From the NCBI RefSeq assembly GCF_023634645.1, contig NZ_JAMKMR010000011.1, forward strand, positions 62,001 to 126,000: a stretch of 64,000 nt of DNA. Direction: 5' to 3'. Positions within the stretch are counted from its first letter, which is position 1. Every line of letters starts with the position of its first letter. The position numbers and the translations under genes were made by a program. Below are positions 39,032-48,925 of this stretch, piece by piece. The notes beneath the pieces are model-generated. The model did not search any database and was not told where the DNA came from. It saw only the letters and a list, made by a program, of their open reading frames with translations. The stretch is from Vibrio sinus. Lineage in GTDB: Bacteria; Pseudomonadota; Gammaproteobacteria; Enterobacterales; Vibrionaceae.

Positions 39032-39711
39032 TTGATGCATTATTTGTTGCAGGAACCGATACAGACGTAGGTAAAACGGTGGCGTCAAAAGCGATACTCA
39101 ATGCTTTCGCGACCAAGGGATTATTAACCATTGGCTACAAGCCTGTGGCCGCAGGGTGTGAGTTTACAGAAGACGGATTTAGAAGCTCAGACGCTCTTCA
39201 CCTTCAAGAAGCGGCGACTCAAGATATCGCTTATGATGATGTCAATCCGTATGCACTTGAATTGCCAGCATCGCCACATATAGCCGCCAAAAAACAGGAC
39301 GTAGACATTGACTACCAAGTGCTCAGTGAAAAACTGGCTAAACACAAGAGCAATGCTGACGTTGTGTTGGTTGAAGGTGCAGGTGGTTGGCGCGTTCCAG
39401 TCTCGGACGAAGACTATTTGTCGACTTGGGTGAAAAAAGAAAAGTTGCCAGTGGTTTTGGTGGTTGGAATTAAATTAGGCTGCCTTAATCATGCGATACT
39501 TACTGCGGAACAAATTCGTGCTGATGGGCTTGAAATCGCGGGTTGGGTGGCAAATCGAATCAATCCTGGTACTGAGCACTACAACGACATCATCGAAATG
39601 CTTGAAAATAAGATGGCAGCGCCAAAAATTGGTGAAATTCCATACTTACCTAGTGTGAAGCGAAACGATCTCGCAAAATACATTAAGCCAGATCTCTTGT
39701 TGAGCAACTAA
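39028..39711 (+). CDS. bioD: Dethiobiotin synthetase BioD
   Basis: ATP-dependent ureido-ring closure giving dethiobiotin. From the ATG at 39028 ([18 protein letters not shown]-loop GTDTDVGKT) the protein has 227 residues; an ATG at 39007 adds seven residues out of family pattern. Other motifs are [19 protein letters not shown] and [15 protein letters not shown]. It overlaps the bioC stop by 4 bases (ATGA). It closes the operon; the hairpin that follows has its T-run on the other strand, so bioD lacks an obvious plus-strand terminator. Confidence 0.95.
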   Translation: MIDALFVAGTDTDVGKTVASKAILNAFATKGLLTIGYKPVAAGCEFTEDGFRSSDALHLQEAATQDIAYDDVNPYALELPASPHIAAKKQDVDIDYQVLSEKLAKHKSNADVVLVEGAGGWRVPVSDEDYLSTWVKKEKLPVVLVVGIKLGCLNHAILTAEQIRADGLEIAGWVANRINPGTEHYNDIIEMLENKMAAPKIGEIPYLPSVKRNDLAKYIKPDLLLSN

Positions 39712-39730
39712 GCTCAGAATGGCAGGCAAA

Positions 39731-39754
39731 AAATAAGGGCTGCAAACGCAGCCC
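39731..39754 (-). terminator. Terminator of the small minus-strand gene
   Basis: A 7-bp GC-rich stem GGGCTGC / GCAGCCC with a 4-base loop (39737-39754). On the minus strand it is followed by TTATTTTTTG, a proper T-run; on the plus strand the tail is CAAAG. This indicates a minus-strand transcript ending here, 27 bases past the stop of the small gene. Confidence 0.75.
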
Positions 39755-39780
39755 CAAAGCTAAAGAAAATTATCGTCAAA

Positions 39781-39951
39781 TCACTTTTCTTCGGACATGC
39801 CTACTACCGCATGTCTCTCTTTATCCGTAATCGTCTTTTCAGCTTGCTTCTCTGTTGAGATACCTAGCTGCTGTTTTGCTTCGTCTTCAGTAAGACCTAA
39901 GTGGCAGCACAGTAAATCAATCGCCATTTGATAGTTGCCTATTTCCACCAT
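39781..39951 (-). CDS. Small uncharacterised protein, 56 residues
   Basis: Read from the ATG at 39951 to TGA at 39781. The protein begins MVEIGNYQMAIDLLCCHLGL, has a helical, highly charged middle (TEDEAKQQLGIS) and ends in GMSEEK. No signal peptide or membrane segment is visible; cysteines 15 and 16 are adjacent. AAGGA lies 7 bases upstream and a minus-strand terminator follows, so three independent signals (frame, ribosome site, terminator) support a real gene. I do not recognise a family. A gene of unknown function sits between bioD and htpX in V. cholerae by my recollection. Function is unknown. Confidence 0.75.
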   Translation of the reverse strand: MVEIGNYQMAIDLLCCHLGLTEDEAKQQLGISTEKQAEKTITDKERHAVVGMSEEK

Positions 39952-40112
39952 AGCCTAATCCTTGTGTGTGTGTCGGTTACTATTATTATTATAGTGGTAA
40001 CTGTAAGTGTTTTAATTGGTGAACTCAATAAGACTAAAGTCTAAATGGTTGTGGGTGTTAGCTGCGAAAGAGACCCTATGAGGTCACTATTTGTTGCAAT
40101 TTGTGGTGAAAT

Positions 40113-40140
40113 CTTGAAATTTAAAGTCTGGACTATATGT
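40113..40140 (+). promoter_or_regulatory. Candidate heat-shock (sigma-32) promoter of htpX
   Basis: CTTGAAA at 40113-40119 is a perfect sigma-32 -35 element. CTATATGT at 40133-40140, 13 bases later, is a partial match to CCCCATnT. htpX is heat-shock controlled in E. coli. A sigma-70 reading (TTGAAA with TATGTA, 16-base spacer) is also possible. Confidence 0.4.
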
Positions 40141-40234
40141 ATAATAAGTATAGGCTTATTTGATAAGTTTGAGGGCGTACGCAAACGTCTGCTTATCTTA
40201 TGTAGTCGCTTGTCAGTTCATTAGGAGAAAGTGA

Positions 40235-41098
40235 ATGAAACGAATTTTGTTATTCTTAGCAACTAACTTAGCCGTTATCCTAGTGCTAGGTATTGTTTTG
40301 AATATAGTTTATGCGGTGACTGGCATTCAGCCAGGAAGCTTATCTGGCTTACTGCTACTTGCAGCACTGTTTGGCTTTGGTGGATCTTTCATCTCGCTAC
40401 TGATGTCTAAGGGTATGGCATTAAGATCAGTAGGCGGTATGGTGATTGAAAATCCACGTAATGAAACAGAACATTGGTTACTTGAGACGGTTAGGCAGCA
40501 ATCGCAGAAGGTTGGTGTTGGTATGCCGAGTGTCGCGATTTATGACTCTCCAGATATCAATGCATTCGCGACAGGTGCAAAGCGCAATGACTCTCTGGTT
40601 GCAGTGTCTACTGGTTTACTGCACAACATGACTCGTGATGAAGCAGAAGCGGTACTTGCGCACGAGATGAGCCATATTGCAAACGGTGACATGGTCACCA
40701 TGACGTTGCTACAGGGTGTGGTGAACACTTTCGTGATCTTTTTATCGAGATTTATTGCCAACATCGTTTCGTCGAACGATAACGAAGAAGGGCAAGGTAC
40801 TAACTATTTAGTCTACTTTGCTGTTTCTATCGTGTTGGAGCTAGTATTTGGTTTCCTCGCGAGCTTTATCACTATGTGGTATAGCCGCCGCCGTGAGTTT
40901 TACGCCGATGCCGGAGCTGCAAACCTTGTGGGTAAACACAAGATGATTGCGGCACTGGAAAGACTGAAGATGAGCCACGAGCCTCAGTTAGAAGGGTCAA
41001 TGATGGCATTTGGTATTAATGGTAAGAAGACCTTGACCGAGTTGCTAATGAGCCACCCTCCGCTAGATAAACGTATTGATGCATTGAGAAATCTATAA
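40235..41098 (+). CDS. htpX: Membrane protease HtpX
   Basis: Inner-membrane zinc metalloprotease of the M48 family that degrades damaged membrane proteins, partner of FtsH. The 287 residues have two N-terminal membrane segments (about 4-27 and 32-53), the zinc motif HEMSH starting at H143, two further segments (about 155-180 and 193-215), and the third ligand region [14 protein letters not shown]. The C-terminal [14 protein letters not shown] matches the family. GGAGAAAGTGA precedes the ATG. It is monocistronic with a terminator. Confidence 0.96.
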   Translation: MKRILLFLATNLAVILVLGIVLNIVYAVTGIQPGSLSGLLLLAALFGFGGSFISLLMSKGMALRSVGGMVIENPRNETEHWLLETVRQQSQKVGVGMPSVAIYDSPDINAFATGAKRNDSLVAVSTGLLHNMTRDEAEAVLAHEMSHIANGDMVTMTLLQGVVNTFVIFLSRFIANIVSSNDNEEGQGTNYLVYFAVSIVLELVFGFLASFITMWYSRRREFYADAGAANLVGKHKMIAALERLKMSHEPQLEGSMMAFGINGKKTLTELLMSHPPLDKRIDALRNL

Positions 41099-41120
41099 TC
41101 TAACCATACGTATTTACCCC

Positions 41121-41150
41121 AAAAAGCTTAGCCATGCGCTAGGCTTTTTT
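41121..41150 (+). terminator. Terminator after htpX
   Basis: A stem AAAAAGCTTAGC / GCTAGGCTTTTT with one T-G wobble and a 5-base loop, then further T. It starts 22 bases after the htpX stop. Confidence 0.85.
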
Positions 41151-41414
41151 ATTGTCTCTAAGTTATTTCTTTTTTTTGTTATTTAAAAAATTATTCAACC
41201 ATCGGCAAGTATTAATTTTTTGATGATGGTTTTATTGAAGCTATTTTTTATATAAATACATATCTAATGTAGTAGGTTTTATAGTTTAAATTAATACAGT
41301 TGACCGAGGTGTATAATTTAAATACTTTATAAAATTCACCTTTTAATACAGAATAAAACGCGTAAGTATCCTTTTAGGTAATTGATTGACAGCTCGTTTA
41401 ACAGTGATGTTGTG

Positions 41415-41521
41415 GGCTTTCAGCTTAGGCTGACTCATTCATTGAAAGTTACTTATGTTATTCATCTTATTTAAGTTTTTGGTTTGGCAATCGAGAAAGT
41501 ACGCTTCCGATTGCCTTTTTT
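41415..41521 (+). ncRNA. Candidate Hfq-type small RNA between htpX and a porin gene
   Basis: No ORF lies here, yet an intrinsic terminator is present: GGCAATCG (41486-41493) pairs with CGATTGCC (41508-41515) and is followed by six T. Upstream, a TTGACA -35 sits at 41386-41391 with a weak -10 about 17 bases later, predicting a start near 41415-41421. The 5' part can fold (CAGC-TTAG-GCTG at 41421-41432, or CTTTCA with TGAAAG), followed by about 35 bases of unpaired U-rich sequence before the terminator. Stem, single-stranded U-rich stretch, terminator with U-tail is the classic Hfq-dependent layout. I cannot match it to a named Vibrio RNA. The porin mRNA 200 bases downstream starts beyond the terminator. 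Confidence 0.5.
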
Positions 41522-41721
41522 CTACGAGCTGAAGGTTGGGTGAGTAAAACTGACATTTCAACTAAGCCAGTCTAGCTAACATAAGAAATTGCATCGGTTA
41601 TATCAATCATAATTAGGAAATGAGAACAGATAAATCTTATATAGAGTATGGAAACTTGAACTGATACCAAAATAATAATGTCTGGCTCTGTCTATATAAA
41701 TTATTAACATTAGAGATAAAA
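41522..41721. other. AT-rich leader region before the second porin
   Basis: About 200 bases of AT-rich sequence without a gene. It should hold the porin promoter; I see no strong -35/-10 pair. AGAGATAAAA precedes the porin ATG. Confidence 0.4.
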
Positions 41722-42957
41722 ATGAAAAAGCTCTTAATACCTTCTATTATTGCTGGCGCTTTGGCGTCAACTTCCGTATTTGCTGATAGCAATAGTGGTG
41801 CTTTGGCAATATCGCAAGTAGCTCCGGAAAATAATAGTGGTCCATTCATACTTTATAAATCCGGCAAAGATCAACTCAGCATGCTGGGCTACTTGCACGT
41901 TGCTTTGAACAATGAATCCGAGGCAAACAGCAACACTGATCCGAAGCTAACCAGTGGCTCATCCATGCTTGGTTTAGACTATGTACAGTATTTGCAAAAT
42001 AACTGGCTGTTTAACGCACATTCTGCTTGGGGATTCGACTTTTTGAACCAAAACACGGGTGATGACTCAGATCCAATGTTTACCAACGATGAGTCTTATA
42101 TTGCGTTTAAGCATCATTCTGACAATTGGGACACGGGTATATCAGCAGGTAAAAGATATGGTGTGTACTACGATGTCGTGAGCGGCACCGATATGTACAA
42201 CTCGTTTGACCAAGTTGGATCTGGAGTATATTCAAATAACTCTAATGGCGCTGGGTTTGGTACAGGTGAAGCTGATGGCGTTATTCAATGGCGAAACGAC
42301 TTTGGTCCAGTTTCATTTGCTCTTCAGTACGCAACCGCCCACACGAATCAGGAACAGTTTGGAGCACTAACTAATAGCTCTACGGATGCCCAAGGTAATA
42401 TTAAGCATGGCTATGGTGTGAATATCATGGGTCACTTGGATATTGGCACGGGGCTTAACTTTGGTGTGGCGTATAACCAAGCGCAGGTTGATGAAATCAA
42501 TGTGGCTGGTACAACGGTGAACAATGGTGCGGTCAGCAATGGTGAGCTGACGCCAAAAGCACAAGCTATCGGTGTGCAATATGGTCAATGGGGCAGAGGG
42601 AAAGGTTGGTATGCTGCCGCAAACTACGGCGTATATAGAAACCAAGAAAACTTTGCTGGTTGGACAGGGTATGTGACAGCAAACAATACCATTTATGATA
42701 AAGCACAGGGTATGGATGCTAAGGTGGCGTACTCATTTGCCAACGGTATTCGATTACTCGGTGGATACGATACTTTACGACAAGATACAGCTGGTGATGC
42801 TGCCAAGATACAATATGCGGTTTATGGTATTTACTGGGATATCACTGAGCGTGTTGAAATCTTTACTGAGAATGATATTAATATGTCAACCAACTCAGAT
42901 GGTACTAGTAATCACAACGATATCTATAATGTTGGTGCTCGTTACTACTTTATTTAG
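41722..42957 (+). CDS. Porin-like outer-membrane protein
   Basis: A 411-residue exported beta-barrel. The signal peptide MKKLLIPSIIAGALASTSVFA is cleaved near residue 21. The mature part alternates aromatic strands, for example FILYKSGKDQLSMLGYLHVAL, WLFNAHSAWGFDFL, WDTGISAGKRYGVYYDVVSG and VSFALQYATAHTNQEQFG, and it ends YNVGARYYFI. This is the general-porin style (Gram-negative porin family), but it is longer than, and clearly different from, the porin at 32.7 kb, and I cannot assign an orthologue. The terminal residue is Ile rather than Phe, with aromatic residues just before. Substrate unknown. It is monocistronic with a perfect terminator. Confidence 0.85.
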   Translation: MKKLLIPSIIAGALASTSVFADSNSGALAISQVAPENNSGPFILYKSGKDQLSMLGYLHVALNNESEANSNTDPKLTSGSSMLGLDYVQYLQNNWLFNAHSAWGFDFLNQNTGDDSDPMFTNDESYIAFKHHSDNWDTGISAGKRYGVYYDVVSGTDMYNSFDQVGSGVYSNNSNGAGFGTGEADGVIQWRNDFGPVSFALQYATAHTNQEQFGALTNSSTDAQGNIKHGYGVNIMGHLDIGTGLNFGVAYNQAQVDEINVAGTTVNNGAVSNGELTPKAQAIGVQYGQWGRGKGWYAAANYGVYRNQENFAGWTGYVTANNTIYDKAQGMDAKVAYSFANGIRLLGGYDTLRQDTAGDAAKIQYAVYGIYWDITERVEIFTENDINMSTNSDGTSNHNDIYNVGARYYFI

Positions 42958-42969
42958 TCAGTATTAGAT

Positions 42970-43001
42970 AAAAACCCCTAATGAAATCATTAGGGGTTTT
43001 T
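42970..43001. terminator. Perfect bidirectional terminator, porin and purB
   Basis: A 15-bp perfect stem AAAAACCCCTAATGA / TCATTAGGGGTTTTT with a 2-base loop between the convergent porin and purB ends. Confidence 0.92.
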
Positions 43002-43009
43002 CAAATAGC

Positions 43010-45036
<2,027 letters not shown>

Positions 45037-45062
45037 GTGTTAATACTCCTCAAATGAATCGT

Positions 45063-46172
45063 TTATATCCGTTGTTCGATGATTCCGCCACCTAAACACA
45101 CCTCACCATCATAAAAGACAGCGGACTGACCAGGTGTGACAGCCACTTGCGGATCATCAAACTCAACTTTGATGCTGTTCTCGTCAATGGGAAGGACAGT
45201 GCATGGGATGTCTTGCTGGCGATAGCGTGTTTTTACTGTACACTTAAATGGCTCAGTTACCGATTTTCTAGAGACCCAATGTAGTTGCGAAGCGACAAGC
45301 CCATCGGATTTCAATAATGGGTGATCAGCGCCTTGAACCGCTATGAGAACATTTCGTTTTAGATCTTTATCTGCAACATACCACGGATCTTCGTTACCAC
45401 CGCCACCTTTTTGACCTCCAATATGAAGCCCTTTGCGTTGGCCTAATGTGTGGTACATCAACCCTTGATGTTCACCAATGACTTTGCCTTCTGGCGTCTC
45501 GATTTTACCCGGTTGTGCTGGTAAATAACGAGATAAAAATTCAGTAAATTTGCGCTCACCGATAAAACAAATGCCGGTTGAATCTTTCTTTTTGGCCGTG
45601 ATTAATCCTTGCTCTTCAGCGATTTTTCGCACCTCAGATTTATCGAGCTCACCGACAGGAAAGAGGCTACGAGCCAATTGTTCGTGACTAAGGGTATAGA
45701 GGAAATAGCTTTGATCTTTGTTGCTATCTAGGCCGCGCAACATGTGTACCGGATCATTGCTCTCGGACATGGTGCGACGAACATAGTGACCCATGGCGAT
45801 ATAGTCTGCCTCTAATACATCATCAGCAAAATCCAGAAAGGCTTTAAATTTGATTTCTTTATTACAAAGAATATCAGGGTTAGGGGTTCTGCCCGCTTTG
45901 TACTCAGAGAGAAAATACTCGAAAACGTTATCCCAGTACTCAGCAGCGAAGTTTACTGTGTGTAATTCGATGCCGAGCTTATCACATACTGCTTGAGCAT
46001 CCGCTAAATCTTCAGCGGCTGTGCAATATTCTTCTCCATCGTCTTCTTCCCAATTTTTCATGAAAAGACCTTCAACCTGATAACCTTGCTGTTGCAAAAG
46101 ATAAGCAGATACAGACGAGTCAACGCCACCAGACATACCAACGATGACTTTTTTTAGATTGTTGTCGGACAT
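45063..46172 (-). CDS. mnmA: tRNA-specific 2-thiouridylase MnmA
   Basis: ATP-dependent enzyme that thiolates U34 of tRNA for Glu, Gln and Lys, taking sulfur from the TusE relay. The PP-loop is [10 protein letters not shown] near residues 10-19; catalytic cysteines lie in [12 protein letters not shown] and [13 protein letters not shown] choose the ATG at 46172 ([16 protein letters not shown]), giving 369 residues as in the family; in-frame starts up to 46247 are less likely. It heads the mnmA-hflD-purB operon and is divergent from gsk. Confidence 0.96.
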   Translation of the reverse strand: MSDNNLKKVIVGMSGGVDSSVSAYLLQQQGYQVEGLFMKNWEEDDGEEYCTAAEDLADAQAVCDKLGIELHTVNFAAEYWDNVFEYFLSEYKAGRTPNPDILCNKEIKFKAFLDFADDVLEADYIAMGHYVRRTMSESNDPVHMLRGLDSNKDQSYFLYTLSHEQLARSLFPVGELDKSEVRKIAEEQGLITAKKKDSTGICFIGERKFTEFLSRYLPAQPGKIETPEGKVIGEHQGLMYHTLGQRKGLHIGGQKGGGGNEDPWYVADKDLKRNVLIAVQGADHPLLKSDGLVASQLHWVSRKSVTEPFKCTVKTRYRQQDIPCTVLPIDENSIKVEFDDPQVAVTPGQSAVFYDGEVCLGGGIIEQRI

Positions 46173-46281
46173 CAATATACACCACATACATAAACCGGAC
46201 GCAGATTCTAACAGAAAGCACCGCTTGGGGACAGATCTGAGAGTCAAATCACAGCGAGTATGAAATTATACATTTTTCACA

Positions 46282-46297
46282 AGGCAAACGTTTGCCT
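46282..46297. promoter_or_regulatory. PurR-type operator upstream of gsk
   Basis: AGGCAAACGTTTGCCT is a perfect palindrome (extended to 18 bases at 46281-46298) and matches the PurR consensus ACGCAAACGTTTGCGT at all but the two symmetric positions 2 and 15. It lies about 100 bases before the gsk start and about 110 bases upstream of mnmA, so purine repression of gsk, and perhaps of the mnmA-hflD-purB operon, is predicted. Confidence 0.82.
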
Positions 46298-46394
46298 TTG
46301 TCGGTTATGTTGCTGTGAGGTGACAGTCAATGTAAAATCCGCCATCTTTCTCTGTATCACCGCAAAACGGTCAATAGACCTTAGAACCTACATT

Positions 46395-47699
46395 ATGAAA
46401 TTTCCTGGACAAAGAAAATCCAAACATTATTTCCCTGTGGATGAGCGAGACCCTCTAGTTGGTCAGGTTCAGCACAATAAAAACATGTCCCACACTCACA
46501 TTATTGGTATTGATCAAACCCTAGTGGACATCGAAGCGAAAGTGTCTAGCGAACTTATTGATAAGTTCAGTCTAAGTAAAGGGCATTCGTTAGTTATCGA
46601 TGACGAAGCGGCAGAACGTTTGTACCAGGAATTAGTCACAAATAATTTAATTACCAATGAATTTGCTGGCGGCACGATAGGGAATACACTTCATAATTAC
46701 TCAGTTCTTGCGGATGACAAATCAACACTACTCGGAGTGATGAGCCAAGATATCAAAATTGGTAGCTATGGGTATCGTTATTTATGTAACACTTCAAGTC
46801 GAATGGATCTCAACTACTTGCAAGGTGTGGATGGGCCGATTGGGCGCTGTTTTACGCTTATAACTGAAGATGGCGAGCGAACTTTTGCGATAAGCGAAGG
46901 TCAAATGAATCAACTAAGACCTGAAAGTATTCATGAGTCGATATTTGAAAATGCGTCAGCTTTAGTCTTGACCGCTTATTTGGTGCGTTGTAAAGAAGGC
47001 GACCCAATGCCTGATGCGACTATGAAAGCCATCGAGTATGCAAAAAAATATAATGTTCCAGTCGTTTTAACACTTGGGACAAAATATGTCATTCAAGAAG
47101 ACCAAGCTTATTGGCAGACATTTTTGCAAGACAATGTTTCTGTTGTCGCAATGAATGAAGAAGAGGCGGAAGCATTAACCGGAGAGAGTGATCCTCTTGC
47201 TGCTGCAAATAAGGCATTAGATTGGGTTGACTTGGTATTATGCACTGCTGGGCCATTGGGTCTATTTATGGCAGGGTATACTGAAAGTGCAGCGAAACGA
47301 CAAACGTCGTTGCCTTTGTTACCTGGCAAAATTGCTGAATTTAATCGGTACGAATTCAGCCGCCCAGCTATTAGAGGTCTGTGCTCTGATCCAATTCGAG
47401 TCTATTCACACATATCACCTTATATGGGTGGCCCTGAGAAAATTAAAAATACCAATGGTGCTGGCGACGCGGCATTGTCTGCATTATTGCATGATATGGC
47501 GGCAAATAAATACCATAAAGAAAATGTCCCGAATTCAAGCAAACACAGTTATTCCTTTTTAACGTATTCATCATTTTCACAGGTTTGCAAATACGCTAAC
47601 CGAGCGAGCTATGAGGTGCTTGCCCAGCATTCACCAAGATTATCTAAGGGCTTGCCTGAACGTGAAGATAGTTTAGAAGAAGCATATTGGGAAAGATAG
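46395..47699 (+). CDS. gsk: Inosine-guanosine kinase Gsk
   Basis: Purine-salvage kinase that phosphorylates inosine and guanosine, PfkB/ribokinase fold. From the ATG at 46395 (MKFPGQRKSKHYFPVDERDP) it has 434 residues, the E. coli length; upstream in-frame codons are spurious. Motifs include GIDQTLVDIEAKV, EFAGGTIGNTLHNYSVLADD, GVDGPIGRCFTLI, AMNEEEAEALTGESDPL and the PfkB catalytic site NTNGAGDAAL. A PurR-type operator lies upstream. A bidirectional terminator follows. Confidence 0.97.
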   Translation: MKFPGQRKSKHYFPVDERDPLVGQVQHNKNMSHTHIIGIDQTLVDIEAKVSSELIDKFSLSKGHSLVIDDEAAERLYQELVTNNLITNEFAGGTIGNTLHNYSVLADDKSTLLGVMSQDIKIGSYGYRYLCNTSSRMDLNYLQGVDGPIGRCFTLITEDGERTFAISEGQMNQLRPESIHESIFENASALVLTAYLVRCKEGDPMPDATMKAIEYAKKYNVPVVLTLGTKYVIQEDQAYWQTFLQDNVSVVAMNEEEAEALTGESDPLAAANKALDWVDLVLCTAGPLGLFMAGYTESAAKRQTSLPLLPGKIAEFNRYEFSRPAIRGLCSDPIRVYSHISPYMGGPEKIKNTNGAGDAALSALLHDMAANKYHKENVPNSSKHSYSFLTYSSFSQVCKYANRASYEVLAQHSPRLSKGLPEREDSLEEAYWER

Positions 47700-47722
47700 T
47701 TTTCCTCGCTTAAGGTAAGAAC

Positions 47723-47749
47723 AAAAAAGCCGCTTTATAGCGGCTTTTT
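47723..47749. terminator. Bidirectional terminator, gsk and hns
   Basis: A 12/11-bp stem AAAAAAGCCGCT / AGCGGCTTTTT with a TTAT loop lies between the convergent gsk (stop 47699) and hns (stop 47779). Confidence 0.9.
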
Positions 47750-47778
47750 AAATTCATATTATTCTAGATATCGCTTAA

Positions 47779-48192
47779 TTAAATTGCGAAGTCTTCTAGT
47801 TTTTTACCTTTATCAAGGGCTACTTGAATAGCAGAAGGTGTACGGCCTTGGCCTGTCCACGTTTTCTCTTCGCCTGACGCATCTACGTATTTGTATTTAG
47901 GTGGACGAGGTGCGCGCTTAGATTTCGCTTTACCTTTAGATTTACCTTCGCCAGATAGTGCAGAGATAAGTGCTTCAACGTCAATGCCGTCTTTAGCGAT
48001 TTGATCAGCAATAGCAGATAGTTTAGCTTCTTGTTTAGCTAGTGCTTCGCGTTCTTGAGCTTCTACTTCCTGTCTTTCTTCAACGACAGTAGTCAATTTT
48101 TCCAACGCTTCCTCCAGTTGCTCAAGAGTTAATTCGCGAGCGAAAGCACGTAGACTACGAATATTTAATAAAGTTTTAGTTATTTCCGACAT
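47779..48192 (-). CDS. hns: H-NS family nucleoid protein (VicH-like)
   Basis: Nucleoid-structuring silencer of AT-rich DNA. The 137 residues have the N-terminal oligomerisation helices (MSEITKTLLNIRSLRAFARELTL-type start, then Glu-rich coiled coil to about 65), a lysine-rich linker (EGKSKGKAKSKRAPRPPKY) and the C-terminal DNA-binding domain with the core motif TWTGQGRTPSAI, whose QGR contacts the AT minor groove. The Vibrio orthologue is called VicH. It is monocistronic, with 733 bases of AT-rich sequence upstream. Confidence 0.95.
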   Translation of the reverse strand: MSEITKTLLNIRSLRAFARELTLEQLEEALEKLTTVVEERQEVEAQEREALAKQEAKLSAIADQIAKDGIDVEALISALSGEGKSKGKAKSKRAPRPPKYKYVDASGEEKTWTGQGRTPSAIQVALDKGKKLEDFAI

Positions 48193-48925
48193 TACAATTC
48201 CTATGAATTAAAACAAACGACCTAATAATATTAAACTGCATTGCAGATGAAAACAATAAAGCGATTGCAAATAGTGATTAATTTCTCTGCAAAATATCGA
48301 TATTTTTCTGCATTTGAAGTTTTACTGGTTATCCTTAAGTAAACTTAATCGCATTCTATACAAAACTAACTTTAAATTACTACATATGTTGCTTATTTCA
48401 CACACTGTAATTGTCTGTTTTATGAAAAAGTGATGTCTAACACATTCTTACTTTGGATAATGAAATCTATTTTTGTTGTTTTGCATGAGTAGAGTAGTTT
48501 TTAGATAAAACACTATTATGAAAACAGGTGCGCGCATAAAGGCGCTATGAGTTATTCTATATTAGTTATCATGTTTATCAGTAATGTTTAGGTGAAATAT
48601 GATTAACATTTGTAACAAATTAACACTCAGGTGATATTGCACTTAAAGTTTACTGACGTAACAATAGGGCTAGCCATCATGGCATCATCATTGGTTGGTT
48701 CTTTTACCCACATAAGTATTGATTAACAATGACGACTATCTATTGATGTAAATAGTCACATTGCCATCGCAACCTTTTCTTTATTATGTAATGGAGTACT
48801 ACCGTAATATTGGGTACTGAGTACGCATTTAGAGATCATATAAACCTGCTTACAAAAACTAGAGCAGGATACCTATTTTACAAATGCTGTAGTCCTCTTA
48901 CCACTTATTAACTGGTTTAAAGATC
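48193..48925. promoter_or_regulatory. Long gene-free divergent region, hns and NhaC-family gene
   Basis: 733 bases with no convincing ORF on either strand. The region is AT-rich and should hold hns autoregulation and the transporter promoter. Visible structures near the transporter end are the odd palindrome GTACT-G-AGTAC around 48816-48826, with a related GAGTACTAC half just upstream, and a hairpin CCTGCT / AGCAGG at 48845-48868 in the likely leader. I looked for a lysine riboswitch and a His-rich leader peptide, both known before some NhaC-type transporters, and saw neither. Confidence 0.5.

Noticed and set aside
40113..40145. A perfect TATAAT (40140-40145) as the htpX -10
   Set aside because: Its distance to the only good -35 (TTGAAA, 20 bases) is too long; the sigma-32 reading was preferred with low confidence.
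48600..48925. Possible lysine riboswitch or His leader before the NhaC-family gene
   Set aside because: The required conserved blocks of the lysine riboswitch are absent and no frame is enriched in His codons.
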